Assembly: GCF_002532045.1 (NCBI RefSeq)
Contig: NZ_NWTG01000008.1
Coordinates: 1-64,000 of the forward strand
Direction of reading: 5' to 3'
Origin: Bradyrhizobium sp. C9
GTDB lineage: Bacteria; Pseudomonadota; Alphaproteobacteria; Rhizobiales; Xanthobacteraceae
Length of the DNA: 64,000 bases
Shown here piece after piece: positions 9,929 through 19,646 of the stretch (position 1 is the first letter of the stretch; each line of letters opens with the position of its first letter). Position numbers and translations under genes: made by a program. The notes under the pieces were generated by a model. The model was not told the DNA's origin, did no database searches, and saw nothing but the letters and a program-made list of their open reading frames with translations.

Positions 9929-9931
9929 CGC

Positions 9932-10399
9932 TCAGGCGACTTCGAACACGCCTTCGACCTCGACCGCGGCGTCCGCAGGCAGCGAGGCGACGCCGACGGT
10001 GGTGCGGGCATGGCGGCCCTTGTCGCCGAACGCTGCGACCATCAGGTCGGAGGCGCCGTTCAGCACCTTCGGTCCGTCGAAGAAGTCCGGCGCCGAGTTG
10101 ATGAAGCCGCCGAGCCGCACCACGCGCACGACCTTGTCGAGATCGCCGAGCGCCGCCTTGACCTGGGCCAGGAGGTTGATCGCGCAGCCCTGCGCCGCGG
10201 CGACGCCTTGCTCGAGCGTGACGCCGGCGCCTAACTTGCCGTTGGCGATCAGCTTGCCTTCGGCGTTGAAGCAGACCTGGCCCGAGACGAACAACAGGTT
10301 GCCGCTGCGGACGAAGGGGACGTAATTCGCGACCGGGGAGGTCGGCTGGGGAAGTGTGATGCCCTGTGACGCCAGTTTCTGTTCGACGGTACCCGCCAT
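9932..10399 (-). CDS. RidA-family protein (YjgF-like)
   Basis: A 155-residue Rid-family protein. It contains NLLFVSGQVCF, the central LVQ-type region, and a late GRHARTTVGV block in which the arginine at the usual active-site position is kept. RidA enzymes deaminate reactive enamine/imine intermediates formed by PLP enzymes. The start at 10399 has a GGGGA ribosome site; longer versions upstream run into DNA with no coding character. It heads the minus-strand run Rid-GDPD-GNAT-HIT and is divergent from the EipB gene. Confidence 0.85.
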   Translation of the reverse strand: MAGTVEQKLASQGITLPQPTSPVANYVPFVRSGNLLFVSGQVCFNAEGKLIANGKLGAGVTLEQGVAAAQGCAINLLAQVKAALGDLDKVVRVVRLGGFINSAPDFFDGPKVLNGASDLMVAAFGDKGRHARTTVGVASLPADAAVEVEGVFEVA

Positions 10400-10620
10400 T
10401 TTTGTTCCCCAATTGGATTTGCACGAAGCCTGAAACGCGGTCAGGACCAAGTTTGTTTCGATTGTTTCGCGCATCGTGCCCCCGGTTGCAAGCGACGGTA
10501 AGGTGAGGGCGGCGCGGCCGTGCCGTGCGGAATCGCACGGAAAGCCGCCGGAAATGACGGCAAATTCGCTGGGCACATTGCTATTTTGTCAGATTTGCCC
10601 CAGTTGCGGCGCAATACCAC

Positions 10621-10636
10621 CGTCACTATTGTGACG
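10621..10636. promoter_or_regulatory. Perfect palindrome upstream of eipB
   Basis: CGTCAC-TATT-GTGACG, a 6-4-6 inverted repeat 26 bases before the eipB start, in the divergent region between eipB and the Rid gene. It has the size of a two-fold regulator site. Which regulator binds is unknown. ChvI and CRP-type proteins are possible guesses from GTCAC/GTGA content only. Confidence 0.45.
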
Positions 10637-10662
10637 AATCCCTGCCTCCTTGAGGAAAAACC

Positions 10663-11529
10663 ATGACCTTGCCGTTTCGGAATCCGTCGCGTGCCCTGGT
10701 GCTCACGATCGCCGTTGCTGCAGGATCCGGTCTGGTCCAAGGGTCTAGCGCCACTGCGGCCGGCGGGCCGTTTCTGGCGCATCAGGCGCTTTACGATCTG
10801 AGCCTCGTGAAATCGCGCGGCTCCAATTCGGTCAGCGATGCGCGCGGGCGCATCCTCTACAATTTCTCCGGTAGCTCCTGTGAAGGCTACACTTCCGAAT
10901 TCCGCCAGGTGTCCGAACTCGACAGTGGCGAGGGCAAGGTGACGCTGTCCGATCTGCGTTCCTCGTCCTGGGAGGACGCGTCGGGCAAGAGCTACCGCTT
11001 CAAGATCGACACGCGGATGAACGACAGCGACTCGTCGCCGGTCGACGGGATCGCCGAGCGCATCGGCGATCATATCACCGTGAAGCTGACCCAGCCGGTG
11101 AAGAAGACGTTCAATCTCGACGGCAAGATCGTGTTCCCGACCGAGCAGATCCAGCACATCATCGCCGCCGCCCGCGACGGCAAATCGGTGCTCGAACAGA
11201 CCGTCTATGACGGCTCGGACAATGGCGAGAAGGTCTACAACACGCTGACCGTGATCGGCCGGCCGATCGGAGGCGATCGCGCGCCTTCCTCGCCCGATCC
11301 GTCGACGGCGAGCGATGCGATGAAGGCCATGACGCGCTGGCCGGTGACGGTGAGCTACTACGACAGCGACGCGCGGGCCAAGGACGGCGAGCAGACGCCG
11401 GTCTACGCGATGTCGTTCGAACTCTACGAGAACGGCGTCTCCCGCGCGCTGGTCCTGGACTACAACGATTTCGTGATCTCGGGCGCGCTGGACAAGTTCG
11501 ACGTCAAGGATTCCAAGCCCTGCAAGTGA
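10663..11529 (+). CDS. eipB: EipB-family periplasmic cell-envelope integrity protein (DUF1849)
   Basis: A 288-residue exported protein with an Ala-rich signal peptide ending near residue 32, followed by the DUF1849/EipB pattern (FLAHQALYDLSL, then YNFSGSSCEGYTSEFRQ). In Brucella abortus EipB is a periplasmic beta-spiral protein needed for envelope integrity. The conserved cysteine pair is visible: one in SSCEGY and one in the C-terminal SKPCK, and they may form a disulfide. The gene stands alone with a GAGGAAAA leader. A 14-bp palindrome (11533-11546) follows the stop and may help end transcription. Confidence 0.9.
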   Translation: MTLPFRNPSRALVLTIAVAAGSGLVQGSSATAAGGPFLAHQALYDLSLVKSRGSNSVSDARGRILYNFSGSSCEGYTSEFRQVSELDSGEGKVTLSDLRSSSWEDASGKSYRFKIDTRMNDSDSSPVDGIAERIGDHITVKLTQPVKKTFNLDGKIVFPTEQIQHIIAAARDGKSVLEQTVYDGSDNGEKVYNTLTVIGRPIGGDRAPSSPDPSTASDAMKAMTRWPVTVSYYDSDARAKDGEQTPVYAMSFELYENGVSRALVLDYNDFVISGALDKFDVKDSKPCK

Positions 11530-11558
11530 GGGGTGGCGATCGCCACTCACTCCTCCGT

Positions 11559-11584
11559 GTCGTCCCGGCGAAGGCCGGGACGAC
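11559..11584. repeat. GTCGTCCCGGC hairpin repeat
   Basis: GTCGTCCCGGC (11559-11569), a four-base loop, then GCCGGGACGAC (11574-11584). The same hairpin occurs at 30733-30760. It belongs to the dispersed repeat class of this genome and may act as a transcript end behind eipB. Confidence 0.75.
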
Positions 11585-11673
11585 GGCTGAGCAAGCCTTG
11601 CACGACCGCACTGGCCGGAACCATCAGACACGAGTACGCTTCCCAAAACACGCGTGTGTCAGGGAGGCACCTC

Positions 11674-12075
11674 ATGAGTAAATCAGACCATCTGCGCCCC
11701 AGCGGCCTGCATCACAATCCGGCTTACTCCCACGTCGTCGTCGCGACGGGTGCGCGCACGATCTACATTTCCGGACAGGTTTCCACCGACGAGGAGGGCC
11801 GGGTGGTCGGCGCCGGCGATCTCGCCGCACAGACCACGCAGGTGATGCAGAACCTCGGCATGGCGTTGAAAGCCGCCGGGGCGAACTATTCCAACATCGT
11901 CAAGATCACGACCTTCGTCGTCGGCTACAGGCCGGAGCTACGCCCGATCATCGGCAAGGCGCGCTCCGCATTCTTCGAGGGCATGGAGCCGCCGGCCTCC
12001 ACGCTCGTCGGCGTCACCGCGCTCGCGGCGCCGGAATGGCTGATCGAGATCGAGGCGGTGGCCGTCGCGGATTGA
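11674..12075 (+). CDS. Rid-family protein lacking the usual active-site arginine
   Basis: A 133-residue Rid-family protein preceded by a strong AGGGAGG ribosome site at 11661. It has TIYISGQVSTDEEG and the final IEIEAVAVAD strand. Where canonical RidA reads PARS with the catalytic arginine, this protein reads PPAST, so the arginine is a serine. Such Rid subgroups lack imine deaminase activity in tested members, so the function is open. It sits alone between repeat elements; its partner genes are unknown. Confidence 0.82.
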   Translation: MSKSDHLRPSGLHHNPAYSHVVVATGARTIYISGQVSTDEEGRVVGAGDLAAQTTQVMQNLGMALKAAGANYSNIVKITTFVVGYRPELRPIIGKARSAFFEGMEPPASTLVGVTALAAPEWLIEIEAVAVAD

Positions 12076-12082
12076 TCCAGGT

Positions 12083-12166
12083 CGTCATGCGCGGGCTTGA
12101 CCCGCGCATCTATCGCTCGTTGAAGAGTCTGTCTGGATGGATGGCCGGATCAAGTCCGGCCATGAC
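12083..12166. repeat. Paired hairpin repeat behind the Rid gene
   Basis: Two stems: TGCGCGGG / CCCGCGCA (12088-12108) and ATGGCCGGA / TCCGGCCAT (12141-12163), each with a five-base loop. This is another form of the dispersed intergenic repeat and lies between the converging Rid and dinB genes. Confidence 0.75.
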
Positions 12167-12172
12167 GATCGA

Positions 12173-13489
12173 TTACTCCTCCGCGCTCTTCCCCGGCCCC
12201 TCATAGGCAATGCCGCGGATTACGGCGGCGTTGCCGAACTTCTTCCGCAGATTGTCGATCGCGCGTTCGGCGTGCGCCGAGCGGCGGTCGAGCATGTCGG
12301 AATCGTTGGCCTGCGAGCCCGGGCGCAGCGCGCTGACGCCGGCGCCCATCAGGCGGAAAGCGGTGCCGTCGATCTCCCTGGCCAGCATCTCCCGCGTCAC
12401 CGCAAAGATCTTTGCGGCCAGTTGGGTCGGGGTCTGGATCGATTGTGAGCGGGTGCGCTGGCGGAAATCGGCGGTCTTCAGCTTCAGCGTGATGGTGCAG
12501 CCGGAGAGGTCGCTGCTCTTCAGCCGCGCCGAAGTTTTCTCCGACAGCTTCCAGAGCAGTTTTTCCAGTGTCGCGAAGTCGCGGATGTCGGTTTCGAAGG
12601 TGGTCTCGCTCGAAATCGTCTTGGCGCCGCGATCGGGCACCACGCTGCGGTCGTCGATGCCGCGCGCCAGCCGCCACAGCCTGCGGCCTTCGCTGGCGAA
12701 CTGCTTCATCAACTCGTTCTCGTCGGCGCGCTGCAGGTCGGCGATCACGCGGAAGCCGCGCTGCACCAGCTTCTCTTGCGTCGCGGGGCCGACGCCGTAG
12801 ATGAAGCCGACCGGCTTGCTTGCGAGCATCTCGCGCGCCTCGTCCTGGTCGAGCGCGGCGAAGCCCCTGGGCTTGTCGAGGTCGGAAGCGATCTTGGCGA
12901 GGAACTTGTTGCAGGACAGCCCGACCGACACCGTGATGCCGATGTCGCGCTCGACGTCGCGGGCAAATTTGGCGAGCACCTTGGCCGGGATCATGCCGTG
13001 GACGCGCTGCGTGCCGGCAAGATCGAGGAAGGCCTCGTCGATCGACAGCGGCTCGACCAGCGGCGTCAGCGCCTGCATCGCCTGGCGCACCTCGCGCCCG
13101 ACCCGGACATATTTCGCCATGTCGGGCGGAATCACGGTGGCGTCGGGGCAGAGTTCCAGCGCCTTGAACATCGGCATCGCCGAGCGGACGCCGTAGGTGC
13201 GGGCGATGTAGCACGCCGCCGACACCACGCCGCGCTTGCCGCCGCCGATGATGACGGGGCGGTCGGCGATCTCAGGATTGTCGCGCTTCTCGACGGTGGC
13301 ATAGAACGCGTCGCAGTCGATATGCGCCAGCGCCAGCGCGGGCAGGGTGCGATGACGCACCAGCCGGGGGGAGCCGCAATGGCTGCATCGCTTCACCTTG
13401 ATATCGAGATCGCCGAGGCAGTCTCGGCAGAAACTGAGGGGGCCGTCGGAAGCTGGCGCTGCCGTCGTCACGGCACGTCGCGCTCCCAT
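12173..13489 (-). CDS. dinB: DNA polymerase IV (Y-family) with N-terminal zinc ribbon
   Basis: A 438-residue Y-family translesion polymerase. The N-terminus carries a CxxC-N10-CxxC zinc-ribbon-like motif (C21, C24, C35, C38) that E. coli DinB lacks. The catalytic acids are D58 (HIDCDAFY) and D151-E152 (LSIDEAFLDL). The SAMP block and little-finger domain follow. It copies past damaged template bases in the SOS response. The first codons overlap the last 22 bases of the DUF3572 gene, so the two are translationally linked. The extra ribbon may tether the enzyme to DNA or to a partner (inference). Confidence 0.9.
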   Translation of the reverse strand: MGARRAVTTAAPASDGPLSFCRDCLGDLDIKVKRCSHCGSPRLVRHRTLPALALAHIDCDAFYATVEKRDNPEIADRPVIIGGGKRGVVSAACYIARTYGVRSAMPMFKALELCPDATVIPPDMAKYVRVGREVRQAMQALTPLVEPLSIDEAFLDLAGTQRVHGMIPAKVLAKFARDVERDIGITVSVGLSCNKFLAKIASDLDKPRGFAALDQDEAREMLASKPVGFIYGVGPATQEKLVQRGFRVIADLQRADENELMKQFASEGRRLWRLARGIDDRSVVPDRGAKTISSETTFETDIRDFATLEKLLWKLSEKTSARLKSSDLSGCTITLKLKTADFRQRTRSQSIQTPTQLAAKIFAVTREMLAREIDGTAFRLMGAGVSALRPGSQANDSDMLDRRSAHAERAIDNLRKKFGNAAVIRGIAYEGPGKSAEE

Positions 13490-13767
13490 TTCGGGTCGCC
13501 CAGCACCTGATGGGCGGCAGCGATGTTGGTCGGGTGAAGTTCGGAGGCCTGCGCGAACGCCTTCACGGTGGCATCGTCGCGCATCACGAAATCGAGCACG
13601 CTCGCAAGAAATTGAGGATTGGACGCAGCGTTCCGCAGCGTCTCCGGACCGATTCCGGTTTCGGCCAGGAACAGGCCCAGCCGCTCGGGATCGCCGGCAA
13701 TGAAGCCGAGCGCCTGAATCGCAACGATTTCAGCGACTTCCCGGGGGTTGTGAACAGGCTTTTTCAA
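13468..13767 (-). CDS. DUF3572 family protein
   Basis: A protein of about 99 residues matching the small alphaproteobacterial DUF3572 family. It is helical, with the pattern ALGFIAGDPERLGLFL followed by VLDFVMRDDA. The likely start is the TTG at 13767, which gives a KKPVHNPREVAE opening after the first residue. An ATG at 13845 extends it by 26 residues of poor composition. Function is unknown. Overlap with dinB and the family's usual place beside divK/pleD make a link to DNA damage or the cell cycle possible, but unproven. Confidence 0.78.
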   Translation of the reverse strand: MKKPVHNPREVAEIVAIQALGFIAGDPERLGLFLAETGIGPETLRNAASNPQFLASVLDFVMRDDATVKAFAQASELHPTNIAAAHQVLGDPKWERDVP

Positions 13768-13995
13768 CGCGCCGGTTTGCCTTTCCGTTAACTTATGGTC
13801 TCTAATGAGAGGCCCATCATGCCCGAGTCTTCCGCATGTGTTCAAGCAACGGAAACCACGCTGCGGAAGTTGGACTACGGGTTAACGGGTTAGAGCGATT
13901 CTGGCGCTAGTTTGAATTCACATTTTCGACGCGCTCCGCGCGCGGTGCGTGAGGTGCCGCAGCCGGGCCTGTTTCCTAAGTCTGGGAGGGACGGG

Positions 13996-14361
13996 ATGGC
14001 CAAAACCGTCCTGATCGTGGAGGACAACGAGCTCAATATGAAGCTCTTTCGCGATCTGTTGGAAGCGCATGGCTATCAGACTTCGGGCACCAGCAATGGC
14101 TTCGAAGCGCTCGATCTCGTCCGCAAGCTGCGACCCGACCTCATCCTGATGGATATTCAACTGCCCCAGGTGTCCGGCCTGGAGGTTACGCGCTGGATCA
14201 AGGACGATCCCGATCTGCGCACGATTCCGGTGGTCGCGGTGACCGCCTTCGCCATGAAGGGCGATGAAGAGCGCATCCGCGAGGGCGGCTGCGAAGCCTA
14301 TTTGTCCAAGCCGATCTCGGTCGGCAAATTTATTGAGACTGTCCGACGCTTTATCGGATAG
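13996..14361 (+). CDS. divK: Single-domain response regulator DivK
   Basis: A 121-residue stand-alone receiver domain. The phosphoacceptor is D53 in LILMDIQLPQ, with acidic residues E9-D10, the T/K switch residues (VTAF, LSKPIS) and no output domain. In Caulobacter and relatives DivK is phosphorylated by PleC/DivJ and controls CckA and CtrA through DivL. The start has a GGGAGGGACGG ribosome site. The pleD gene follows 15 bases later, the arrangement conserved in alphaproteobacteria. The upstream gap contains GTTAAC-type motifs that could be CtrA half-sites, though no full TTAA-N7-TTAA is present. Confidence 0.95.
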   Translation: MAKTVLIVEDNELNMKLFRDLLEAHGYQTSGTSNGFEALDLVRKLRPDLILMDIQLPQVSGLEVTRWIKDDPDLRTIPVVAVTAFAMKGDEERIREGGCEAYLSKPISVGKFIETVRRFIG

Positions 14362-14376
14362 GGGAGTTGTGGTGCC

Positions 14377-15750
<1,374 letters not shown>

Positions 15751-15774
15751 CGCGCGTCACGCTCTTCGTATCCT

Positions 15775-15884
15775 CCGTCGTCGTACCCTGCGAAAGCGGG
15801 GTATCCAGTACGCCGTGGCTTCTCGTTTCAAGCGTCACTGCATCCGGAATACCGGGTCACCCGCTTTCGCGGGTGACGACAGGT
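15775..15884. repeat. Palindromic repeat between pleD and hydrolase gene
   Basis: Outer arms GTCGTACCCTGCGAAAGCGG and its near-complement (15858-15879 region, CCCGCTTTCGCGGGTGACGAC) enclose GGTATCC-like inner arms. It lies between two converging genes and probably ends both transcripts. Confidence 0.7.
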
Positions 15885-15892
15885 AGATGAAG

Positions 15893-17098
15893 CTATCGCC
15901 CGCGCTTCACCGCGTCATAGGCCAGCCGCTTGAACTCGAACGAGAACGGATGGACGAACGCCATCTGGCGCTGCGCCATCATGACGCCGGCAATACCCTT
16001 CTTGGGCGAAATCCACCACTGGGTGCCCGCGACGCCACCCCAGTAGAATTCGCCGGCCGCGTCGGGATGATCGATCGGCGAGGGGGTGAGGATCAGGCCA
16101 CCGGCAAGCCCGTGCGCCTTGCCAGGTTGCTCGCCCATCATCGCGAAGCGGATCCACTGTCCTTCGGGCAACTGGTTGGACATCATCGCGGCGATCGTGT
16201 CCGGCTTCAGCAGGGTCGGTCCTCCCGGCAGCAGGCTGCGGATCAGCGCGACCATGTCGGGCAGCGTCGACACCAGGCCGCCGCCGCCATTGAGCCTTGC
16301 GACCGGGCGCAGATAGGCGCCGGGGAACGGCGCATTGTCGGTGCGGGTGAGACCCGGCTTCATCGGCTCCATCAGATCCGCACCGGCGTAGTACGCGACG
16401 AGGCGCCCCTGATCCTGCTCCGGAACGACGAAGCCGGTATCGACCATGCCGAGCGGATCGAGGATGCGCGCCTTGATGAAATTGTCGAAGGTCTGGCCGC
16501 TGACGACTTCCACCAGCCGTGCCACGACGTCGATCGCAAGCGAATATTCCCACGAGGTGCCCGGCTGATAGATCAGCGGCAGATCGGCCAGCACGTCGAC
16601 CATTTCAGCCAGGGTCGTGTTGGGATTGTGCACGCCGCGCTCGTTGAGCGCCTTGAAAATGACGGTGCCGGGATCAAAGAAACCGTAACTCAAGCCGGCG
16701 CTGTGGCTGAGCAATTGGCGGATGGTGATCGAACTCTTCGCGGGCTCGGTTTGATCGATCGACGTCGCGCCTTTCAGCAGGACCTTGCGGTTGCGGAGCT
16801 GCGGGATGAATTTCTCGATCGGATCGTCGAGCTGGAAGCGGCCATCCTCGAACAGCAATAGCGCCGCGCAGGAAGTGATCAGCTTGGTGTTGGAGAATAC
16901 CCGGAAGATGTGGTCGGTGCGCAGCGGGGTCTGCGCTTCCTTGTCGGCCCATCCGACACAGCCCGTGTCGGCGATGTCGCGCCCGACCAGAACCGACCAG
17001 GAGATTCCGGACAGCAGATTGTTGTCGATATAGCGCTGCATGGCGGCGCGCGCCGGCGCGAAATCGTAGCCGGTGGCCGTCACCTTCAGATCTTCCAT
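15893..17098 (-). CDS. Beta-lactamase-family serine hydrolase
   Basis: A 401-residue class C beta-lactamase-like esterase/peptidase. The SxxK nucleophile is S69-NT-K72 in FRVFSNTKLI, and WEYSLAIDVV supplies the tyrosine. No signal peptide is visible, so it is probably cytoplasmic, like EstB-type esterases. The C-terminal part has WGGVAGTQWWISPKKG. It may hydrolyse esters or small amides; resistance to beta-lactams is not implied. The next gene on the same strand is a TetR regulator, upstream by 131 bases. Confidence 0.85.
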   Translation of the reverse strand: MEDLKVTATGYDFAPARAAMQRYIDNNLLSGISWSVLVGRDIADTGCVGWADKEAQTPLRTDHIFRVFSNTKLITSCAALLLFEDGRFQLDDPIEKFIPQLRNRKVLLKGATSIDQTEPAKSSITIRQLLSHSAGLSYGFFDPGTVIFKALNERGVHNPNTTLAEMVDVLADLPLIYQPGTSWEYSLAIDVVARLVEVVSGQTFDNFIKARILDPLGMVDTGFVVPEQDQGRLVAYYAGADLMEPMKPGLTRTDNAPFPGAYLRPVARLNGGGGLVSTLPDMVALIRSLLPGGPTLLKPDTIAAMMSNQLPEGQWIRFAMMGEQPGKAHGLAGGLILTPSPIDHPDAAGEFYWGGVAGTQWWISPKKGIAGVMMAQRQMAFVHPFSFEFKRLAYDAVKRGR

Positions 17099-17229
17099 GG
17101 TCGCTCCCCAGTTGTGCCGCAGGTTGTCGCGCGGTCGCCGTCAATCTCGCCTGACGGAATATCCAATCGGGTATGCCGTCGCGTGCCGTCACGCTACCAA
17201 CCAAACCGGACTTGTGTACGCAACCGGAT

Positions 17230-17832
17230 TTATCTAGTGCGCTTGTTGTCCGCAGGCGCGGCGCCGCCCACCTTGACGCCCGCATTCGCCAGCAGCACGC
17301 GGGCGGCTTCCTTGGCCGCGCGCGCCATGGCCGGATCGTCGCGCACCAGGTCCTGCGCGATCGAGCCGTCGACCAGCAGCGTCAGCTGGGTCGCAAGTGC
17401 CTCGGCATCGGCGACGCCGAGCTGCCGCAGCAGATCGCGAAACCAGACTCGGCGGCTTTCCTTGAAGGCGACGGCGATATTGCGGACGGTGCGGTCCTCG
17501 TCGTCCGGCCCGAGCTCGGCGACCGCGTTCACGAAAGGACAGCCGCGAAAATCCTTCGCCGAGAAACGCCGCTCCAGCGAATCGAAGGTTGCGAGAATCT
17601 GCTCGGCCGGCGGCTTGTCGGACGCGCGGGGCTGCACGAAGCGGCGCTGCAGATAGGCCTCGATCAGCGCATCCTTGGACGGGAAGTGATTGTAGAGCGT
17701 GCGTTTGCTGATGCCGATCTCGGCCGCGATGGTGTCGACGCCGATGGCACGAATGCCCTGCAGGTAGAACAGTTTGTCGGCGGTCTCGAGGATCCGCTCT
17801 TTCATGGTCTGTTTGGGAGGCGGGGAAGCCAT
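17230..17832 (-). CDS. TetR-family transcriptional regulator
   Basis: A 200-residue TetR-type repressor with an N-terminal helix-turn-helix (GVDTIAAEIGISKRTLYNHF, about 27-46) and a larger C-terminal ligand domain. The start at 17832 (MASPPPKQT) is preferred to one 26 codons upstream that begins in the operator. It is divergent from the MFS transporter at 17966, with a perfect palindrome between them. It probably represses the transporter and itself until an unknown compound binds. Confidence 0.92.
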   Translation of the reverse strand: MASPPPKQTMKERILETADKLFYLQGIRAIGVDTIAAEIGISKRTLYNHFPSKDALIEAYLQRRFVQPRASDKPPAEQILATFDSLERRFSAKDFRGCPFVNAVAELGPDDEDRTVRNIAVAFKESRRVWFRDLLRQLGVADAEALATQLTLLVDGSIAQDLVRDDPAMARAAKEAARVLLANAGVKVGGAAPADNKRTR

Positions 17833-17884
17833 GCGCCGGCCGTGATCCTCTTCGCTTGACAGTTGGCCCCCTGTATAGCCTAAG

Positions 17885-17900
17885 TACACAGGTCTGTGTA
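17885..17900. promoter_or_regulatory. TetR operator candidate
   Basis: TACACAG-GT-CTGTGTA, a perfect 7-2-7 inverted repeat in the 133-base gap between the divergent tetR and MFS genes. Its size fits a TetR dimer site, and its position would block both promoters. Confidence 0.7.
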
Positions 17901-17965
17901 ACCAAAACACGCGTGAATCGCAGGCCGTGGCATTCGTGCCGCGCCGTCATGGGAGAATAAGAACA

Positions 17966-19198
17966 ATGCCCCTGTTGCAGGTCCTGCGTCCCACGCTTCC
18001 CATTCTGATCGGCGCCTCCATCATGCTCACGCTGAGCATGGGGCTGCGGCAGAGCCTCGGCATCTTCATGCAGCCGCTGACGCACGACATCGGCATCTCG
18101 GTGTCGCATTTCACGCTGGCGCTGGCGGTGCAGAACCTCGCCTGGGGCTTCCTGCAGCCGTTCGCGGGCGCGATGACGGTGCGTTACGGCTTCCGCCCGA
18201 TCATGGTGGTCGGTGCGCTGGCTTACATCGCGGGCCTCGTTCTGATGACGACGGCGCATGGCCTCGTCGCCATCATGATCGGCGCCGGTGTGCTGATCGG
18301 CCTGTCGCTGGCCTGCACCGCGAATGCGATCGCGATGTCGGTTGCGGCACGCGCGGTGTCGGAGACGGTGCGCTCGACCGTGCTCGGCATGGTCTCCGCC
18401 GCGGGCTCGCTCGGTGCGTTACTGTCGGCGCCGATCGGCCAGATGCTCAATGAAGGGTTCGGTTGGCGGGTCGGGCTTGCCGGATTCGTCATCCTGTCGA
18501 TCGGGATGATTCCAGCCGCGCTATATGCCGGCCGCGTCGACAAGATCCCGCTGCCGAAGCCGGCGGCCGATGATATCGGCAACGCCACCGCGGCGACCGC
18601 GGCCAAGACCGCGTTCGGCAACGCGTCCTTCGTGGTGATGACCTGCGCCTACATGGTCTGCGGCATGCAGCTCGTCTTCCTCACCACGCACCTGCCGTCG
18701 TATCTGGCGATCTGCGGACTCGATCCGATGCTGAGCGCGCAGACGCTCGGCATGATCGGCGGCTTCAACGTGCTAGGCTCGCTGTTCTTCGGCTGGGCCG
18801 GCCAGCGCTGGAACAAGCTCGCGCTGCTCGGCGGCATCTACATCCTGCGCTCGCTGGCGCTGGCCTGGTACTTCATGCTGCCGGCAACGCCGGGCTCGAC
18901 CTTGCTGTTCGGGGCCATCATGGGCTTCCTTTGGATGGGCGTCGGTCCGCTGGTCGCGGGCGCGGTGGCCGAGATGTTCGGTCTGCGCTGGCAGGCGATG
19001 ATCCAGGGCCTTGCCTTCATGAGCCACCAGGTCGGCAGCTTCCTCGGTGCTTATGGAGGAGGGGTGATCTACGACTCGCTCGGCTCCTACACCATGGCCT
19101 GGCGGATCGGCGTCGCGCTCGGTCTTGCCGGTGGCATCATCCAGGTCGCGTTCGCGCTGATCCGCCCGGCGCAACCGCCGCTGCTCAAGGCCGCCTAG
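17966..19198 (+). CDS. Major facilitator superfamily transporter
   Basis: A 410-residue inner-membrane carrier with twelve predicted helices, including the MGLRQSLGIFMQPLTHDIG loop and a duplicated six-helix layout. A GGGAG ribosome site precedes the ATG at 17966. It resembles MFS carriers of the CynX/NarK-like or oxalate/formate group, but no substrate can be named. Divergence from the TetR gene suggests efflux or uptake of the regulator's ligand. A strong intrinsic terminator follows at 19210-19260. Confidence 0.9.
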   Translation: MPLLQVLRPTLPILIGASIMLTLSMGLRQSLGIFMQPLTHDIGISVSHFTLALAVQNLAWGFLQPFAGAMTVRYGFRPIMVVGALAYIAGLVLMTTAHGLVAIMIGAGVLIGLSLACTANAIAMSVAARAVSETVRSTVLGMVSAAGSLGALLSAPIGQMLNEGFGWRVGLAGFVILSIGMIPAALYAGRVDKIPLPKPAADDIGNATAATAAKTAFGNASFVVMTCAYMVCGMQLVFLTTHLPSYLAICGLDPMLSAQTLGMIGGFNVLGSLFFGWAGQRWNKLALLGGIYILRSLALAWYFMLPATPGSTLLFGAIMGFLWMGVGPLVAGAVAEMFGLRWQAMIQGLAFMSHQVGSFLGAYGGGVIYDSLGSYTMAWRIGVALGLAGGIIQVAFALIRPAQPPLLKAA

Positions 19199-19209
19199 CT
19201 TCCGATCCC

Positions 19210-19262
19210 AGCCACCGGCGACTCCCCCATGCGAGGGCAGTCGCCGGTGGCTGCCTATTTTT
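19210..19262 (+). terminator. Rho-independent terminator of the MFS gene
   Basis: Fourteen-base arms (AGCCACCGGCGACT at 19210-19223 and its exact complement at 19239-19252) are followed by CTATTTTT. It is a textbook intrinsic terminator directly behind the transporter stop. Confidence 0.9.
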
Positions 19263-19646
19263 CCATCGAACGTTTGCTCCGAGAACGGGCAATGGAGCGC
19301 GAAGCCGTTCCGGTCGCGCATCGAAGTAGCAGTGCTTTCAAAACGTTACGCAGCACGCTGTCGTGGCACGAATCTTGTTTCAATTTGGCTAGAAATCGTG
19401 CCGGAACCCGCCGCTGAGGTTCCGGCCTGGGGACCCATGGGAAGGGCTGGCCGCGATGAGGCTAGTCGCCGTCATTCTCCAGCCATCCGCGCACCACGGC
19501 CTTCGCCGCGCCGCCGAGCAGGAGGCCTTTGTGCCTCACGTCCGGTCTGATGCCGCGGCCTTGCGGCTTCGCGCCGTCGGCACCCCCGATGCCCGGGGCG
19601 CGCTGCGCCCATTCCGAACACCAGCATTTCTTGTGATGGGAGGACG
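19263..19646 (+). promoter_or_regulatory. amtB leader with sigma-54-like promoter
   Basis: No clear gene is present. At 19364-19379 the sequence TGGCACG-AATC-TTGTT matches the -24/-12 sigma-54 consensus (TGGCACG-N4-TTGCW) except for one base in the -12 element, as expected for a nitrogen-regulated ammonium transporter. That leaves a leader of about 260 bases. Within it a 64-codon frame (19456-19650) begins MRLVAVILQP, which resembles the start of PII proteins (MKLVVAIIKP) but then diverges. It could be a glnK relic or chance. Confidence 0.5.

Noticed and set aside
13846..13995. CtrA binding site upstream of divK
   Set aside because: GTTAAC-type half motifs are present, but no TTAA-N7-TTAA pair was found, so it is not listed as a site.
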